Source: Oryzicola mucosus (lineage in GTDB: Bacteria; Pseudomonadota; Alphaproteobacteria; Rhizobiales; Rhizobiaceae). From it: a DNA stretch of 64,000 nucleotides. The notes beneath the pieces were generated by a model. That model ran no database searches. It was not told the origin of the DNA and saw only the letters and a program-made list of their open reading frames with translations. How positions within the stretch are numbered: the stretch's first letter is position 1; each line of letters starts with the position of its first letter. Location: contig NZ_JACVVX010000001.1 of assembly GCF_014534685.1 (NCBI RefSeq), forward strand, positions 512,501 through 576,500. Direction: 5' to 3'. Both the position numbers and the translations under genes were made by a program. This document shows positions 12,285 through 20,811 of the stretch, piece after piece.

Positions 12285-13559
12285 TTACTGCTTATCGAGC
12301 CCGTAGACCGAATGCAAAGTGCGAACAGCAAGTTCGGTATAAGGACCGTCGATCAGGATGGAAATCTTGATTTCCGAGGTCGTGATGGCGCGGATGTTGA
12401 TCGATCTGTCGGCAAGCGCCTTGAACGCGGTCGCCGCGACGCCGGCGTGGCTGCGCATGCCAATGCCGATCACAGAAACCTTGGACATGCCGGGCTCGGA
12501 CTGGACCGCGTCGAAACCGATGGTCTCCTTGACCTTGCCGAGCACGAAGAGTGCCTTGTCGAGATCGCCCGACGGCACCGTGAAGGTGATGTCGGTGAAC
12601 TTGCCGTCCTCGGAAATGTTCTGGACGATCATGTCGACATTGATGTTGGCTTCGGCCAATGGTCCGAAGATGCCGGCGGAAACGCCCGGACGGTCCGCCA
12701 CCCGCCGCAGCGATATCTGGGCTTCGTCCTTGGCGTAGGCGATTCCAGTGACGACCTGCTGTTCCACGATTTCTTCCTCGTCGCAAATGAGCGTTCCGGG
12801 CGGATTGAGAAGATCGCCCATGCCGGGCGCATCCGGGTCCTCGAAGGAGGACCGCACGAAGGTGCGCACCCGATGCACCATCGCCAGTTCGACCGACCGC
12901 ACCTGCAGCACCTTGGCGCCGAGCGAGGCCATTTCCAGCATCTCCTCAAAGGAGATTTTCGACAGCCGGCGCGCCTTGGGCTCGATGCGCGGGTCGGTGG
13001 TGTAGACGCCGTCGACATCGGTGTAGATGTCGCAGCGATCTGCCTTTACGGCCGCGGCAATCGCCACGGCCGATGTGTCGGAGCCGCCGCGTCCGAGCGT
13101 CGAGAGCCGGTTGTCCGGCGCAATGCCCTGGAAGCCGGCGACAACGGCTACCTGTCCCTCGCCGAAACGCTTGATCAGGAACGAGCCGTCGATTTCGGCG
13201 ATACGGGCCGCGCCATGGGCGCCATCTGTCTTGATCGGAATCTGCCAGCCCTGCCAGGACCGTGCGTTGACGCCCATGGCCTGAAGCGTCAGCGCCAAAA
13301 GGCCGGAAGTTACCTGCTCACCGGAGGCCACCACCGCATCGTATTCGCGGGCATCGTAGATATTGAGGTTGGAGCCCTCGGCCTTGGACGCATCCTGCAC
13401 CCAGCCGACCAGCTCGTTGGTCTTGCCAGACATGGCCGAAACCACGACGGCGACCTCATGGCCCGCATCGACCTCGCGTTTGACATGCCGCGCCACATTG
13501 CGGATGCGGGCGATGTCGGCGACCGATGTCCCGCCGAACTTCATCACGATGCGCGCCAT
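12285..13559 (-). CDS. lysC: Aspartate kinase
   Basis: LysC phosphorylates aspartate, the first step toward lysine, threonine, methionine and diaminopimelate. The 424 residues begin with MARIVMKFGGTSV, containing the family KFGGTS signature, and end with paired ACT domains (about 265-410) that normally carry feedback inhibition by lysine or threonine. I chose the ATG at 13559 because the family signature starts there; the frame is open 61 codons further upstream with no family resemblance. The ribosome site is weak. A six-base-pair hairpin (13588-13603) lies in the leader about 30 bases before the start and could affect expression, but this is unproven. Confidence 0.95.
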   Translation of the reverse strand: MARIVMKFGGTSVADIARIRNVARHVKREVDAGHEVAVVVSAMSGKTNELVGWVQDASKAEGSNLNIYDAREYDAVVASGEQVTSGLLALTLQAMGVNARSWQGWQIPIKTDGAHGAARIAEIDGSFLIKRFGEGQVAVVAGFQGIAPDNRLSTLGRGGSDTSAVAIAAAVKADRCDIYTDVDGVYTTDPRIEPKARRLSKISFEEMLEMASLGAKVLQVRSVELAMVHRVRTFVRSSFEDPDAPGMGDLLNPPGTLICDEEEIVEQQVVTGIAYAKDEAQISLRRVADRPGVSAGIFGPLAEANINVDMIVQNISEDGKFTDITFTVPSGDLDKALFVLGKVKETIGFDAVQSEPGMSKVSVIGIGMRSHAGVAATAFKALADRSINIRAITTSEIKISILIDGPYTELAVRTLHSVYGLDKQ

Positions 13560-13587
13560 GGAAACGGTATGCCTTTGCCTGAACGCA

Positions 13588-13603
13588 CCGGCCGGGAGGC
13601 CGG
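13588..13603 (-). promoter_or_regulatory. GC-rich hairpin in the lysC leader
   Basis: CCGGCC and GGCCGG are separated by four bases, about 30 bases upstream of the lysC ATG. It could be an expression-tuning hairpin; I see no lysine-riboswitch fold or leader peptide. Confidence 0.3.
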
Positions 13604-13777
13604 ACACACTAAATGAAGAAACCGGCCCGACGCAGGGACAAGCCGAATGCGCGGTCTCCATATCCAAAACACCGCTCTTTCGCAAGCGATGCGCTACCGG
13701 CAAACGTTCTACGCGCCGTACGGGAACCATAGGCGAGCACATGACTTGTTGGTTTGAGGTTTCAAGGGAGAGTACTC

Positions 13778-14026
13778 ATGCTCAATACTGATCTTTGGCT
13801 CAAGGTGATTTGCGGCCTCATGATCAATGCCGTCCTGTTCGGCGTCGGGCTCGTCACGGTGCTGATGTTGCCGCTAACCTCGGACAATCTCATGCTGTGG
13901 ATTCCTGTTGTCGTCGTCGCGAGCTTCCTCACTACGCCCTTCCTGACCGGGCTGGTCGCGAGGCGCATGCGCATTCGCAACTGGGGCCGCGACGGCTGGC
14001 GCGAAGGCGACGCGATCTCCGGCTGA
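13778..14026 (+). CDS. Small two-helix membrane protein, hypothetical
   Basis: I do not recognise this family. The ATG at 13778 has a good GGGAGAG ribosome site. The 82-residue product has two predicted membrane helices (about 8-30 and 38-62) and a basic C-terminal tail (ARRMRIRNWGRDGWREGD), so the tail probably faces the cytoplasm. It is divergent from lysC and 74 bases ahead of ubiG on the same strand, so it may share that gene's transcript. The good ribosome site and hydrophobic pattern make it a believable gene, but there is no functional clue. Confidence 0.65.
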   Translation: MLNTDLWLKVICGLMINAVLFGVGLVTVLMLPLTSDNLMLWIPVVVVASFLTTPFLTGLVARRMRIRNWGRDGWREGDAISG

Positions 14027-14100
14027 GCGGTGTGGCGCCAAATCCACCTTGACTTTCGAGGCATGCGGGCCGACTTCCTTGGATCGAAGGAGACGCTTTC

Positions 14101-14853
14101 ATGCCTGAGGCCACGCGCTCGACGATCGATAAGAACGAGGTGGACCGCTTCTCGGCCATGGCTGCCGAATGGTGGAGCCCGACCGGAAAATTCCGCCCCC
14201 TACACAAGTTCAATCCCGTGCGCCTGGCCTATATCCGCGACCAGGTGGCAACCCGGTTCGGTCGCGATATTCATGCTGCCAAACCTTTCGAAGGCTTGCG
14301 CTTTCTCGATATCGGCTGCGGCGGCGGCTTGCTCTGCGAACCCATGGCCCGGCTTGGGGCGGAGGTAGTCGGAGCCGACGCATCGGCCACCAATATCGAG
14401 GTTGCCAAGCTTCATGCGGCGGAATCAGGCGTGACGATCGACTATCGCGCAACGACGGCCGAGGCGCTTGCCGATGCGGGCGAAAAATTCGACGTCGTGC
14501 TCAACATGGAAGTGGTCGAGCATGTCGCCGACATCGACCTGTTCATCGGCAAGACCAGCGAGATGGTGAAGCCGGGTGGGCTGATGTTCGTGGCGACGAT
14601 CAACCGGACGCTGAAGGCGCTCGGGCTTGCCATCATCGGTGCCGAATATGTTCTCCGCTGGCTGCCGCGCGGCACCCACCAATATGAAAAGCTGGTCCGA
14701 CCGGAAGAACTGGAAAAAGCGCTGTCGACGGCTGGAATGAGCGTCATCGACCGCACCGGCGTGGTCTACAGCCCGCTTTCCGACCGCTGGCAGCGCTCGA
14801 AGGACATGGACGTCAACTATATGCTTCTGGCGGAACGCAGCGCCTACGACTAA
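14101..14853 (+). CDS. ubiG: Ubiquinone biosynthesis O-methyltransferase UbiG
   Basis: UbiG carries out both O-methylations in ubiquinone synthesis, using SAM, at the inner face of the membrane. The 250-residue protein has motif I as DIGCGGG at residues 70-76, followed by the acidic ribose-binding residue in VVGADAS, and the family-typical [18 protein letters not shown] stretch near the N-terminus. A strong AAGGAGA site lies seven bases before the ATG at 14101. The stop overlaps the convergent EamA gene by a few bases. Assignment is firm: the N-terminal signature separates UbiG from general class I methyltransferases. Confidence 0.96.
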   Translation: MPEATRSTIDKNEVDRFSAMAAEWWSPTGKFRPLHKFNPVRLAYIRDQVATRFGRDIHAAKPFEGLRFLDIGCGGGLLCEPMARLGAEVVGADASATNIEVAKLHAAESGVTIDYRATTAEALADAGEKFDVVLNMEVVEHVADIDLFIGKTSEMVKPGGLMFVATINRTLKALGLAIIGAEYVLRWLPRGTHQYEKLVRPEELEKALSTAGMSVIDRTGVVYSPLSDRWQRSKDMDVNYMLLAERSAYD

Positions 14854-15740
14854 GCGGGTTTGCGCTGCGCCTTGGTGGTCATGGTCACGCCGATGACGAT
14901 GATGACGGCTCCGGCCCAGGTCAGGATGCTGTAGTGCTCGTCGAGAAACAACAGGCCCGAGATCAGTCCAACGGCCGCGGCGACATAGCCGATCTGGCTG
15001 AGATAGACCGGCCCGCCGACTGACTGCAGCCGGAAGAACAGCGCGAACATGATGGCCGACGAGCTCACCTGAACGACCGCAAGCAGCGGCACGGCGCTTA
15101 AAGCCGCAAAGGCCGCACTCCCGTCCGTGGCCAACAAGCCGATCAGCAGAATTCCCGCCGCTGCGAGGTGACTGCCGATGGCGAGTTCGACCGGGCCTGC
15201 ATCCGGCGGCCAGTCCATGGTGCGATAGATGTTGCCGATGGCCAGGCTGCACGGCATCAGCAACCCGATCATCACCCAGAACAGGTCGGCTGGCGCGCCG
15301 GCCTCGCCGCGCGTAGCGGCCACCATCACCGCACCGGCGGCACCAACGAGGATGCCGGCAATGCCCAGCGCATTGGGCTTGCGCACGCCGAGCAGCAGCG
15401 ACAGCATCAGCGTAACGATAGGCGAAAGCGTGTACATGATGCCGGTAAAGCCGGCGCCGAGATGCGGAATGGCCGAAAACAGCAGCATGTTGGGAACGGC
15501 ATAGGAGACCGTCGCGGTGATCAGGAAATAGCGCAGCTTGCGTGGCGTAACCTTGAATCGCCCGCCCTGCGCATATGTTACGGCCAGAAGCACCAGCCCA
15601 GCGCCAAAGGAAATGACGAAGGCCCAAAGCGCGGGCGGCACGCCGGCTTCGCGCGCCAGCTTGCCGAGCGGAAGCGTCAGGCCCAGCAACGCCCCGTTGA
15701 CGAGCAACAGGCCGATCGGCGAGTTCAGGAATGCCGTCAT
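14850..15740 (-). CDS. EamA/DMT-family transporter
   Basis: The 296-residue product is a ten-helix inner-membrane permease of the drug/metabolite transporter superfamily, made of two EamA repeats of about 140 residues each. The conserved repeat ends, such as [13 protein letters not shown] in the first half and [19 protein letters not shown] in the second, are visible. Members export amino acids, purines or other metabolites; this sequence does not reveal which. The start at 15740 (MTAFLNSP) has GGAG five bases upstream; the longer open frame upstream is Arg/Ser-rich and not membrane-like. It lies downstream of the comF-DUF1178 run and could be its last gene. Confidence 0.88.
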   Translation of the reverse strand: MTAFLNSPIGLLLVNGALLGLTLPLGKLAREAGVPPALWAFVISFGAGLVLLAVTYAQGGRFKVTPRKLRYFLITATVSYAVPNMLLFSAIPHLGAGFTGIMYTLSPIVTLMLSLLLGVRKPNALGIAGILVGAAGAVMVAATRGEAGAPADLFWVMIGLLMPCSLAIGNIYRTMDWPPDAGPVELAIGSHLAAAGILLIGLLATDGSAAFAALSAVPLLAVVQVSSSAIMFALFFRLQSVGGPVYLSQIGYVAAAVGLISGLLFLDEHYSILTWAGAVIIVIGVTMTTKAQRKPA

Positions 15741-15819
15741 GATGTCTCCGCTTTGATCGGCGGGGACCTGATCAGAAAACGCTGAGCGGGGAATGCGCCA
15801 CAGGCAGGAAAGGGCCGGG

Positions 15820-16245
15820 TCAGTTCTGGTCGTCGGGCAAGGTGGGCAGCGGCATGAACTCCACGCCATCCTCGACCAGGCTGACGACCTCATCATGCGT
15901 CGCCTCGCCATAGATGCCGCGCGCATCGGCCTCGCCGAAATGAATCTTTCGGGCTTCTTCGGCAAATTTGTCGCCGACATAATCAGCGTTCTGCCGCACT
16001 TTCTCCGACAGCTCCTTCAACGCCGCCATCATCTTGCGCTGCTCCTCGCCGGCGGCGAGCGCGATCTTGTCCTTCTTGCGCCCCGTCGAAACGGCCGGCG
16101 CCATCAACGCCTTGCCGATCTTCTTGGAGGCGCAATGCGGGCATTCCACGAGGCCGCGCTTGAGCTGAGTGTCGAAATCGTCATTGCTGCGGAACCAGCC
16201 CTCGAAGGTGTGGTCCTTGTCGCAGTGAAGCGAAAAACGGATCAA
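15820..16245 (-). CDS. DUF1178 family protein, TTG start
   Basis: This 141-residue protein belongs to DUF1178, a proteobacterial family of unknown function. The typical N-terminus, (M)IRFSLHCDKDHTFEGWF, is reached from a TTG at 16245, which overlaps the nitrilase stop as TTGA; no ATG or GTG is nearby. Two cysteines in ECPHCASKKIGKALMAP, with an earlier cysteine in LHCDKDH, form a probable zinc ribbon. The central part is charged and helical. It is the last clear member of the comF-grxC-nitrilase run, and translation is likely coupled to the nitrilase. I have no basis for a molecular role. Confidence 0.85.
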   Translation of the reverse strand: MIRFSLHCDKDHTFEGWFRSNDDFDTQLKRGLVECPHCASKKIGKALMAPAVSTGRKKDKIALAAGEEQRKMMAALKELSEKVRQNADYVGDKFAEEARKIHFGEADARGIYGEATHDEVVSLVEDGVEFMPLPTLPDDQN

Positions 16246-17099
16246 GACGCGGTACCCCGGAACGTTCGTGCATCGCCCGGAAGAGCGAAATCGCGCGCAT
16301 TGCGCAGGTTGGGAATCTTGGCTCTGGCAGTTGCAACCTGCGCGGTATCGATCTCGGCCAGGACGACGCCGGGCTCGTCGTGATTCGCTTCCGCGAGGAT
16401 GCGCCCCCATGGGTCGACGATCATCGAATGGCCGTAGGTTTCGCGCCCGTCTTCATGCTTGCCGCCCTGAGCCGCGGCCACCACGAAGGCACCGTTTTCG
16501 ATGGCGCGGGCGCGGATCAGGACATGCCAATGCGCCTCGCCGGTCTGGCGCGTGAAGGCGGCCGGAACCGTCAGCACCTCGGCGCCAGCCATGGCCTCGC
16601 TGCGGAACAGTTGGGGAAAGCGCAGATCGTAGCAGACGGCGAAACCGAGCCTGCCGATCGGCAGATCGGCGACCACCGCCTCCTTGCCGGGCTCATAGGC
16701 CGACGATTCGCGCCAGCTCTCGCCATTGTCGAGATCGACGTCGAACATGTGGATCTTGTCGTAGGTGGCGAGTTCGCGGCCGTCAGGCCCGAACAGAAAG
16801 GCGCGGTTGGCGAGCTTGCCGTCCTCCCGCCGGATCGCCGTCGACCCGACATGCAGGTGGATGCCCAACTCCGCCGCCAGCTTCTTCGCCGTGGTCACGA
16901 CGATGTCGTTTTCGGCCGTCGTGAACAAAGCAGCGCGGGCGTCCTTGTCGCGGATCAGCCCGCCTGTCATCTCCGGCGATTGAACAAACACTGCGCCCTG
17001 CCCCGCGGCCTGCCGGACCAGCGCCTCGAAATCGGCTGCATTGCGCTCGGGATTCGTGCCCGAACGCATCTGGACTGCCGCTGCCTTGAAAATCGTCAT
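16242..17099 (-). CDS. Carbon-nitrogen hydrolase (nitrilase superfamily, Nit1/omega-amidase-like)
   Basis: The predicted enzyme hydrolyses an amide in the cytoplasm. The 285 residues carry the complete catalytic triad: Glu43 (SPEMT), Lys115 (YDKIHMFDVD) and Cys156 (VCYDLRFPQLFR). The KIHMFDVD and CYDLRFP segments are typical of the Nit1/Nit2 branch, which acts on deaminated glutathione or omega-amides, rather than true nitrilases. Its position directly after the glutaredoxin gene fits a glutathione-repair role, but this is inference. The ATG at 17099 has GAAGG upstream. The 3' end overlaps the TTG start of the DUF1178 gene. Confidence 0.9.
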   Translation of the reverse strand: MTIFKAAAVQMRSGTNPERNAADFEALVRQAAGQGAVFVQSPEMTGGLIRDKDARAALFTTAENDIVVTTAKKLAAELGIHLHVGSTAIRREDGKLANRAFLFGPDGRELATYDKIHMFDVDLDNGESWRESSAYEPGKEAVVADLPIGRLGFAVCYDLRFPQLFRSEAMAGAEVLTVPAAFTRQTGEAHWHVLIRARAIENGAFVVAAAQGGKHEDGRETYGHSMIVDPWGRILAEANHDEPGVVLAEIDTAQVATARAKIPNLRNARDFALPGDARTFRGTAS

Positions 17100-17109
17100 G
17101 CGCGAGCCT

Positions 17110-17379
17110 TCAGCCGATCTTGCCGGTCGCCAGCAGGTCATCCAGCCTGCCATCCGCCTCGAGCGCATGCAGGTCGTCGGAACCGCCGACATGCACATCG
17201 CCAATGAATATCTGCGGGAAGGTCATGCGGCCGTTGGACCGGCTGATCATTTCCTGCTTCAGTTCCGGCGAAAAACTGGCATCGTGCTCGGTAAAGGCCA
17301 CGCCCTTCTTTTCGAGCAGGTGCTTTGCGGCGGCGCAATAGCCGCACATCATGCGTGTGTAGATCGTTACATCGACCAT
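17110..17379 (-). CDS. grxC: Glutaredoxin 3
   Basis: GrxC is a small cytoplasmic dithiol glutaredoxin that reduces disulfides with glutathione. The 89 residues show the thioredoxin fold with the active-site CGYC (Cys12-Cys15, slightly different from the common CPYC), the TFPQIFI cis-proline loop and the GGSDDL glutathione-binding turn. It sits between comF and the nitrilase gene with only ten bases to the latter, so co-transcription is likely. The CGYC variant occurs in other alphaproteobacteria and should not abolish function. Confidence 0.95.
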   Translation of the reverse strand: MVDVTIYTRMMCGYCAAAKHLLEKKGVAFTEHDASFSPELKQEMISRSNGRMTFPQIFIGDVHVGGSDDLHALEADGRLDDLLATGKIG

Positions 17380-17403
17380 CGAGAAAACCTCAGCTTCAGC
17401 CGG

Positions 17404-18189
17404 CTATATAGTGTCAGTTTCGTCGGCCCGGAAGTCCCCAGGCAAGACCCGCGCAAAGGTCAGCACATCGACGGCCGATGCGCCACCTTTTTTCAAGGCC
17501 CGCGTCACCGCCGACACGGTGGCTCCCGTCGTGTAGACATCGTCCACCAGCAGGATGCGCTTGCCCGCAACCTCGATCTCGCTTTCATCCGAAACACGAA
17601 AGGCGGCGCGAACATTGCCCTCGCGTTCCCGGGCGGCAAGGCCGACCTGCTGGCGCGTGTTCTTCACCCGCTTCACCGCCGTCGGCGAGAATGGCTTGCC
17701 GGAAAGCTGCGCCAGACTGCGCGCCAGATCGGCCGACTGGTTGAAGCGACGGCTGAAAAAACGCCGCCAGTGCAGCGGCACTGGCACGACGAGGTCGGCA
17801 TCGGCCACGAGCTCGGTGCCCGCGCGCAGCATCCACTGCGCCATAGGCCGGGCCAGATCGGTGCGGTCGTGAAACTTCAGCCCCTGGACGATCTGGCGCG
17901 CAACGCCCGTATAGGCGACCGCAGCGCGGGCACGTTCGAAGGGCGGCGGATTGGCAATCGCTTCGGCGGAGAGAAAGCCCTGTCCCATATCGTGGCTGAA
18001 GGGCGTGCCCATGACCTCGCACCACGGTTTTTCCAGAAATCGGAGGCTTCTCCAACAGGCACCGCATAAGGCGCCCGGCTGAGATACATGACGCCGACAG
18101 CCGGCACAGACCGGCGGAAACAGGATGCCGGCCGACCAGCCTGCAACGGCCCGCACCGTCGCGGGTATCAACGACACACGTTCCGTCAT
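17404..18189 (-). CDS. comF: ComF family protein (phosphoribosyltransferase-like)
   Basis: ComF proteins are needed for DNA uptake in competent bacteria, but in non-competent species the role is unclear. The 261 residues begin with a four-cysteine zinc finger (C28-x2-C31 and C42-x2-C45), followed by a phosphoribosyltransferase-type domain with the PRPP loop LLVDDVYTTGAT near residue 225. It heads the comF-grxC-nitrilase-DUF1178 run, 24 bases from grxC. No other competence genes are nearby. Family membership is firm; physiological function is not. Confidence 0.92.
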   Translation of the reverse strand: MTERVSLIPATVRAVAGWSAGILFPPVCAGCRRHVSQPGALCGACWRSLRFLEKPWCEVMGTPFSHDMGQGFLSAEAIANPPPFERARAAVAYTGVARQIVQGLKFHDRTDLARPMAQWMLRAGTELVADADLVVPVPLHWRRFFSRRFNQSADLARSLAQLSGKPFSPTAVKRVKNTRQQVGLAAREREGNVRAAFRVSDESEIEVAGKRILLVDDVYTTGATVSAVTRALKKGGASAVDVLTFARVLPGDFRADETDTI

Positions 18190-18283
18190 GGGTTGCGTCC
18201 CGGCGCCCTATATTGCACAGCTTTGCTCACCTCGCCGCCTCATCATCCGGCAAACAGGCGGCGTCGGCAAGGACGTAGCATCA

Positions 18284-19156
18284 GTGCAAACCATCATCGA
18301 CACCGACCTTCTGCTTCGGCATAAAAAGCGCGCTTTGGCCAGGCTTGAGCCCGGCACCGATTTCCTGATGCAACGCGCTGTCGACGATCTGGAGGACAGG
18401 CTGGGCGCAGTGGGTCGCCATTTCGCCGATGCCGTTGCACTGTTCTGCCTGACGCCCGATGCGGCGCGCACGATTGCCGGCAGCGGCAAGGCCGACATAA
18501 TTACCCGCGTCGAGCAGGACAGCGCCTTTCTCGGCCCGGACGACAGCAAGATTTCGGACGCGAACCATCTCGATCTCGAGCCGGAAAGTGCCGATCTCAT
18601 CGTCACTTTGCTGACCTTGCACGAGGCCAACGACATTCCCGGTCAGTTGATCCAGATTCGCCGGGCGCTTCGGCCCGATGGCCTGTTTCTCGGCGTCATG
18701 GCCGGCGCCGGCACGCTTGCCGAACTGCGCGAAAGCCTGCTTGCAGCGGAAACGGAACTGTTTGGCGGCGCAAGCCCCCGCATCCTGCCGTTCACCGATG
18801 TGCGCGATGCCGGTGCGCTGCTGCAACGCGCAGGCTTTGCCTTGCCGGTCGCTGACCTCGAAACCGTGACTGTGCGCTATGGAACCATGTTCTCGCTGAT
18901 GCGCGACCTACGCGCAATGGGCGCCGCCAACGCGCTGGTAGACCGCTCGCGCAAGCCGGCGACGCGCGCTTTATTCATGCGCGCGGCTGAAATCTATGCC
19001 GAGCGGTTTTCCGATCCGGACGGGCGGATTCGCGCGACATTTTCATTCGTCTGGTTTTCGGGGTGGGCGCCGCACGCTTCGCAGCAGAAGCCGCTCAAGC
19101 CGGGCTCGGCAACGCTATCGTTGAAACAGGCTCTCGAAGGTCCCGACGCGTCCTGA
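18284..19156 (+). CDS. Methyltransferase-fold protein, NDUFAF5/BioC-like
   Basis: The 290-residue protein resembles the C-terminal half of SAM-dependent methyltransferases and the N-terminal TIIDTDLLLRHKKRAL pattern of the NDUFAF5 (C20orf7) group, which in mitochondria assists complex I assembly. The post-motif region is recognisable (SADLIVTLLTLHEANDIPGQLIQIRRALRPDGLFLG). The usual glycine-rich motif I is not: the expected place reads DAVALFCLTPDAARTIA. I start at GTG 18284, where family similarity begins and AAGGA lies upstream; no good ATG is available. It is divergent from comF. It may be a non-methylating relative; methyltransferase activity should not be assumed. Confidence 0.8.
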   Translation: MQTIIDTDLLLRHKKRALARLEPGTDFLMQRAVDDLEDRLGAVGRHFADAVALFCLTPDAARTIAGSGKADIITRVEQDSAFLGPDDSKISDANHLDLEPESADLIVTLLTLHEANDIPGQLIQIRRALRPDGLFLGVMAGAGTLAELRESLLAAETELFGGASPRILPFTDVRDAGALLQRAGFALPVADLETVTVRYGTMFSLMRDLRAMGAANALVDRSRKPATRALFMRAAEIYAERFSDPDGRIRATFSFVWFSGWAPHASQQKPLKPGSATLSLKQALEGPDAS

Positions 19157-19162
19157 ACCCGG

Positions 19163-19429
19163 TTAGCGCAGCGACGGAGTCTGATAATCGCGCTTGACCG
19201 ATCCTGTCGTGGTCAGATCGAGACCGTTGCGGGCCATCTGCGGGCGGGCTCGGCTGTCGGCAAAGGCTGAAGCGAACAGAACGAACGCCACCGCACCGAT
19301 CCCGAACAGCAAGGTGAGCCTCAAGAGACTGGTGCCTAGCGCTCGGGAGCGCGAATAGGGTTCGGGGTGGATGAGTTCCCATTCCCTGTCCATCTCGTAT
19401 CGAGCGCTCTGCTTTTTGCCGTTCGCCAC
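19163..19429 (-). CDS. Small single-pass membrane protein, hypothetical
   Basis: I do not recognise the family. The 88-residue product has a polar N-terminus (EMDREWELIHPEPYSRSRALG), one membrane helix at about 32-58 (LLRLTLLFGIGAVAFVLFASAF) and a short Arg-rich tail. The GTG at 19429 has GGAGA ten bases upstream; an ATG twelve codons later (MDREWE) is the alternative. It ends seven bases from the stop of the convergent methyltransferase-like gene. The clean start, single helix and lack of overlap support a real gene of unknown function. Confidence 0.6.
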   Translation of the reverse strand: MANGKKQSARYEMDREWELIHPEPYSRSRALGTSLLRLTLLFGIGAVAFVLFASAFADSRARPQMARNGLDLTTTGSVKRDYQTPSLR

Positions 19430-19579
19430 AGGCAGATGTCTCCAGGTGGTCTACCACTCATTCCCAGCGCGAAAGCGCCGTCACCTGTCTGGTTTGTCAC
19501 GAATGGATAAAGGTATGTTTAACGGTTGCGTTAACCCAATATCCGCCCGCTGCGCGCATTTCCTGCAAGCCCCGACCGG

Positions 19580-20005
19580 TCAGAGCAGATCGATCAGGAA
19601 CGGTATCAGCGGTTCGTCGGCGGGCGGCATCGGATAGTCGCGCATCTGCTTCGGACGCACCCATTTCAGGGTCTGACCCTCGCGCGATTGCGGCGCGCCC
19701 TCATAGCGGCGGCAGACGTAGAGGGGCATCAAAAGATGGAAGGTGTCGTAGGTGTGGCTGGCGAATGTCAGCGGCGCCAGGCAAGGAATCTTGGTCTCGA
19801 TGCCGACTTCCTCGCGGAGTTCGCGAACCAGGCATTCTTCGGGCGTCTCGCCCTGCTCCACCTTGCCGCCTGGGAATTCCCACAGACCGGCAAGCTGCTT
19901 GCCCTCGGGGCGCTGTGCAAGCAAGACGCGGCCATCGGCATCGACCAGCGCGCAGGCCGCGACCAGCAGAATGGGCCGGCCCGCCGGCACAGATGGTGAA
20001 ATCAT
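19580..20005 (-). CDS. mutT: 8-oxo-dGTP diphosphatase MutT
   Basis: MutT removes oxidised dGTP from the nucleotide pool, preventing A:T to C:G changes. The 141 residues contain a complete Nudix box at about 46-68, starting GGKVEQGET and ending RELREEVG, with all the metal-binding glutamates. The region LLAQRPEGKQLAGLWEFPGG just before it is typical of MutT rather than other Nudix enzymes. The ATG at 20005 overlaps the stop of the upstream GNAT gene as ATGA, so the two are coupled. It is the last gene of the argJ-GNAT-mutT unit. Confidence 0.93.
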   Translation of the reverse strand: MISPSVPAGRPILLVAACALVDADGRVLLAQRPEGKQLAGLWEFPGGKVEQGETPEECLVRELREEVGIETKIPCLAPLTFASHTYDTFHLLMPLYVCRRYEGAPQSREGQTLKWVRPKQMRDYPMPPADEPLIPFLIDLL

Positions 20006-20811
20006 ACGGTCATGGCTCCCGCCGGACGACGGTAGTGGTAGCGGTAGACCTCCTCGAAGCCTAATGCCTTGTAGAGCCGCACCGCGCCTTCGTTCCGTTC
20101 CTCGACCTGCAGCCAGGCGAGCTTGGCGCCGCGCAGCCGCGCCCACTTCAGCGCCGATAGGATGATGCGCCGGCCATAGCCCTGGCCGCGAGACGCCTCG
20201 TCGGTGGCAATCTCGAACAGCCCGGCCACGTCGCCTTCATGCACGCAGATGGCGGTGGCAAGCGCCTGGCCGCGTTCTTCCAGCGCGAAAAGACCGGCCT
20301 CCGGCTGGATCGCGCCGATGATCTCCGACAGGCCCGGGCGCAGCGTCTGGTCCATGCCATGGACTTTCAGCGACGCGCCGACGAAGCGGCTGATGTCCTT
20401 GAGCGGAATCTGGTCGAGAGCTTCTTCGACGGGCGCATTTTCCAGCGGAAGCTGCATGACCAGGGATTCCGAAAACACACTCCAGCCTTCGGAATCGAGA
20501 TGCTTTGCGATCTTGGGCCCGGCGAGCGGGGAAACACGAAAGGTCAGCGGACGTCCATAGGCGTCGAAACGGCGCGCCGCACGACCGATTCGGTCGGCGA
20601 TGTTGGCGGTGTCGCCGGGATCGAGCGGGTTGACGGAGTTCAGCCGTTTTGCCGGATGCCCGGCCGTCAACCTGACCAGCCAGGTGCCGTCGTAGTGCAC
20701 GGCCGCGGCGGGCCACGCCCGGAAACCGGCAGCCTCGAAACGGCGCACGATGGCGAGTTCTGGGGTCGCGTGGCCGTAGGGCAAAATCGCGTTAACTCCT
20801 GTAGTCGCCAT
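20002..20811 (-). CDS. GNAT family N-acetyltransferase
   Basis: The product (up to 269 residues) ends in a GNAT acetyl-CoA-binding fold: [14 protein letters not shown] near residue 220 is the pyrophosphate-binding motif A, followed by [20 protein letters not shown], motif B. The N-terminal half is less conserved. The start is unsure. ATG 20811 lies inside argJ, while a GGAG at about 20796 could serve a TTG at about 20784. It is sandwiched between argJ and mutT and overlaps both, so all three are translated together. Substrate is unknown; a link to N-acetyl-amino acids through argJ is only contextual. Confidence 0.85.
   Translation of the reverse strand: MATTGVNAILPYGHATPELAIVRRFEAAGFRAWPAAAVHYDGTWLVRLTAGHPAKRLNSVNPLDPGDTANIADRIGRAARRFDAYGRPLTFRVSPLAGPKIAKHLDSEGWSVFSESLVMQLPLENAPVEEALDQIPLKDISRFVGASLKVHGMDQTLRPGLSEIIGAIQPEAGLFALEERGQALATAICVHEGDVAGLFEIATDEASRGQGYGRRIILSALKWARLRGAKLAWLQVEERNEGAVRLYKALGFEEVYRYHYRRPAGAMTV

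Noticed and set aside
13560-13777. Lysine riboswitch before lysC
   Set aside because: The leader is short and has only one simple hairpin; the multi-helix lysine aptamer is not visible.
17143-17154. Non-standard glutaredoxin active site CGYC as a sign of lost function
   Set aside because: The X residues vary among dithiol glutaredoxins and both cysteines are present.
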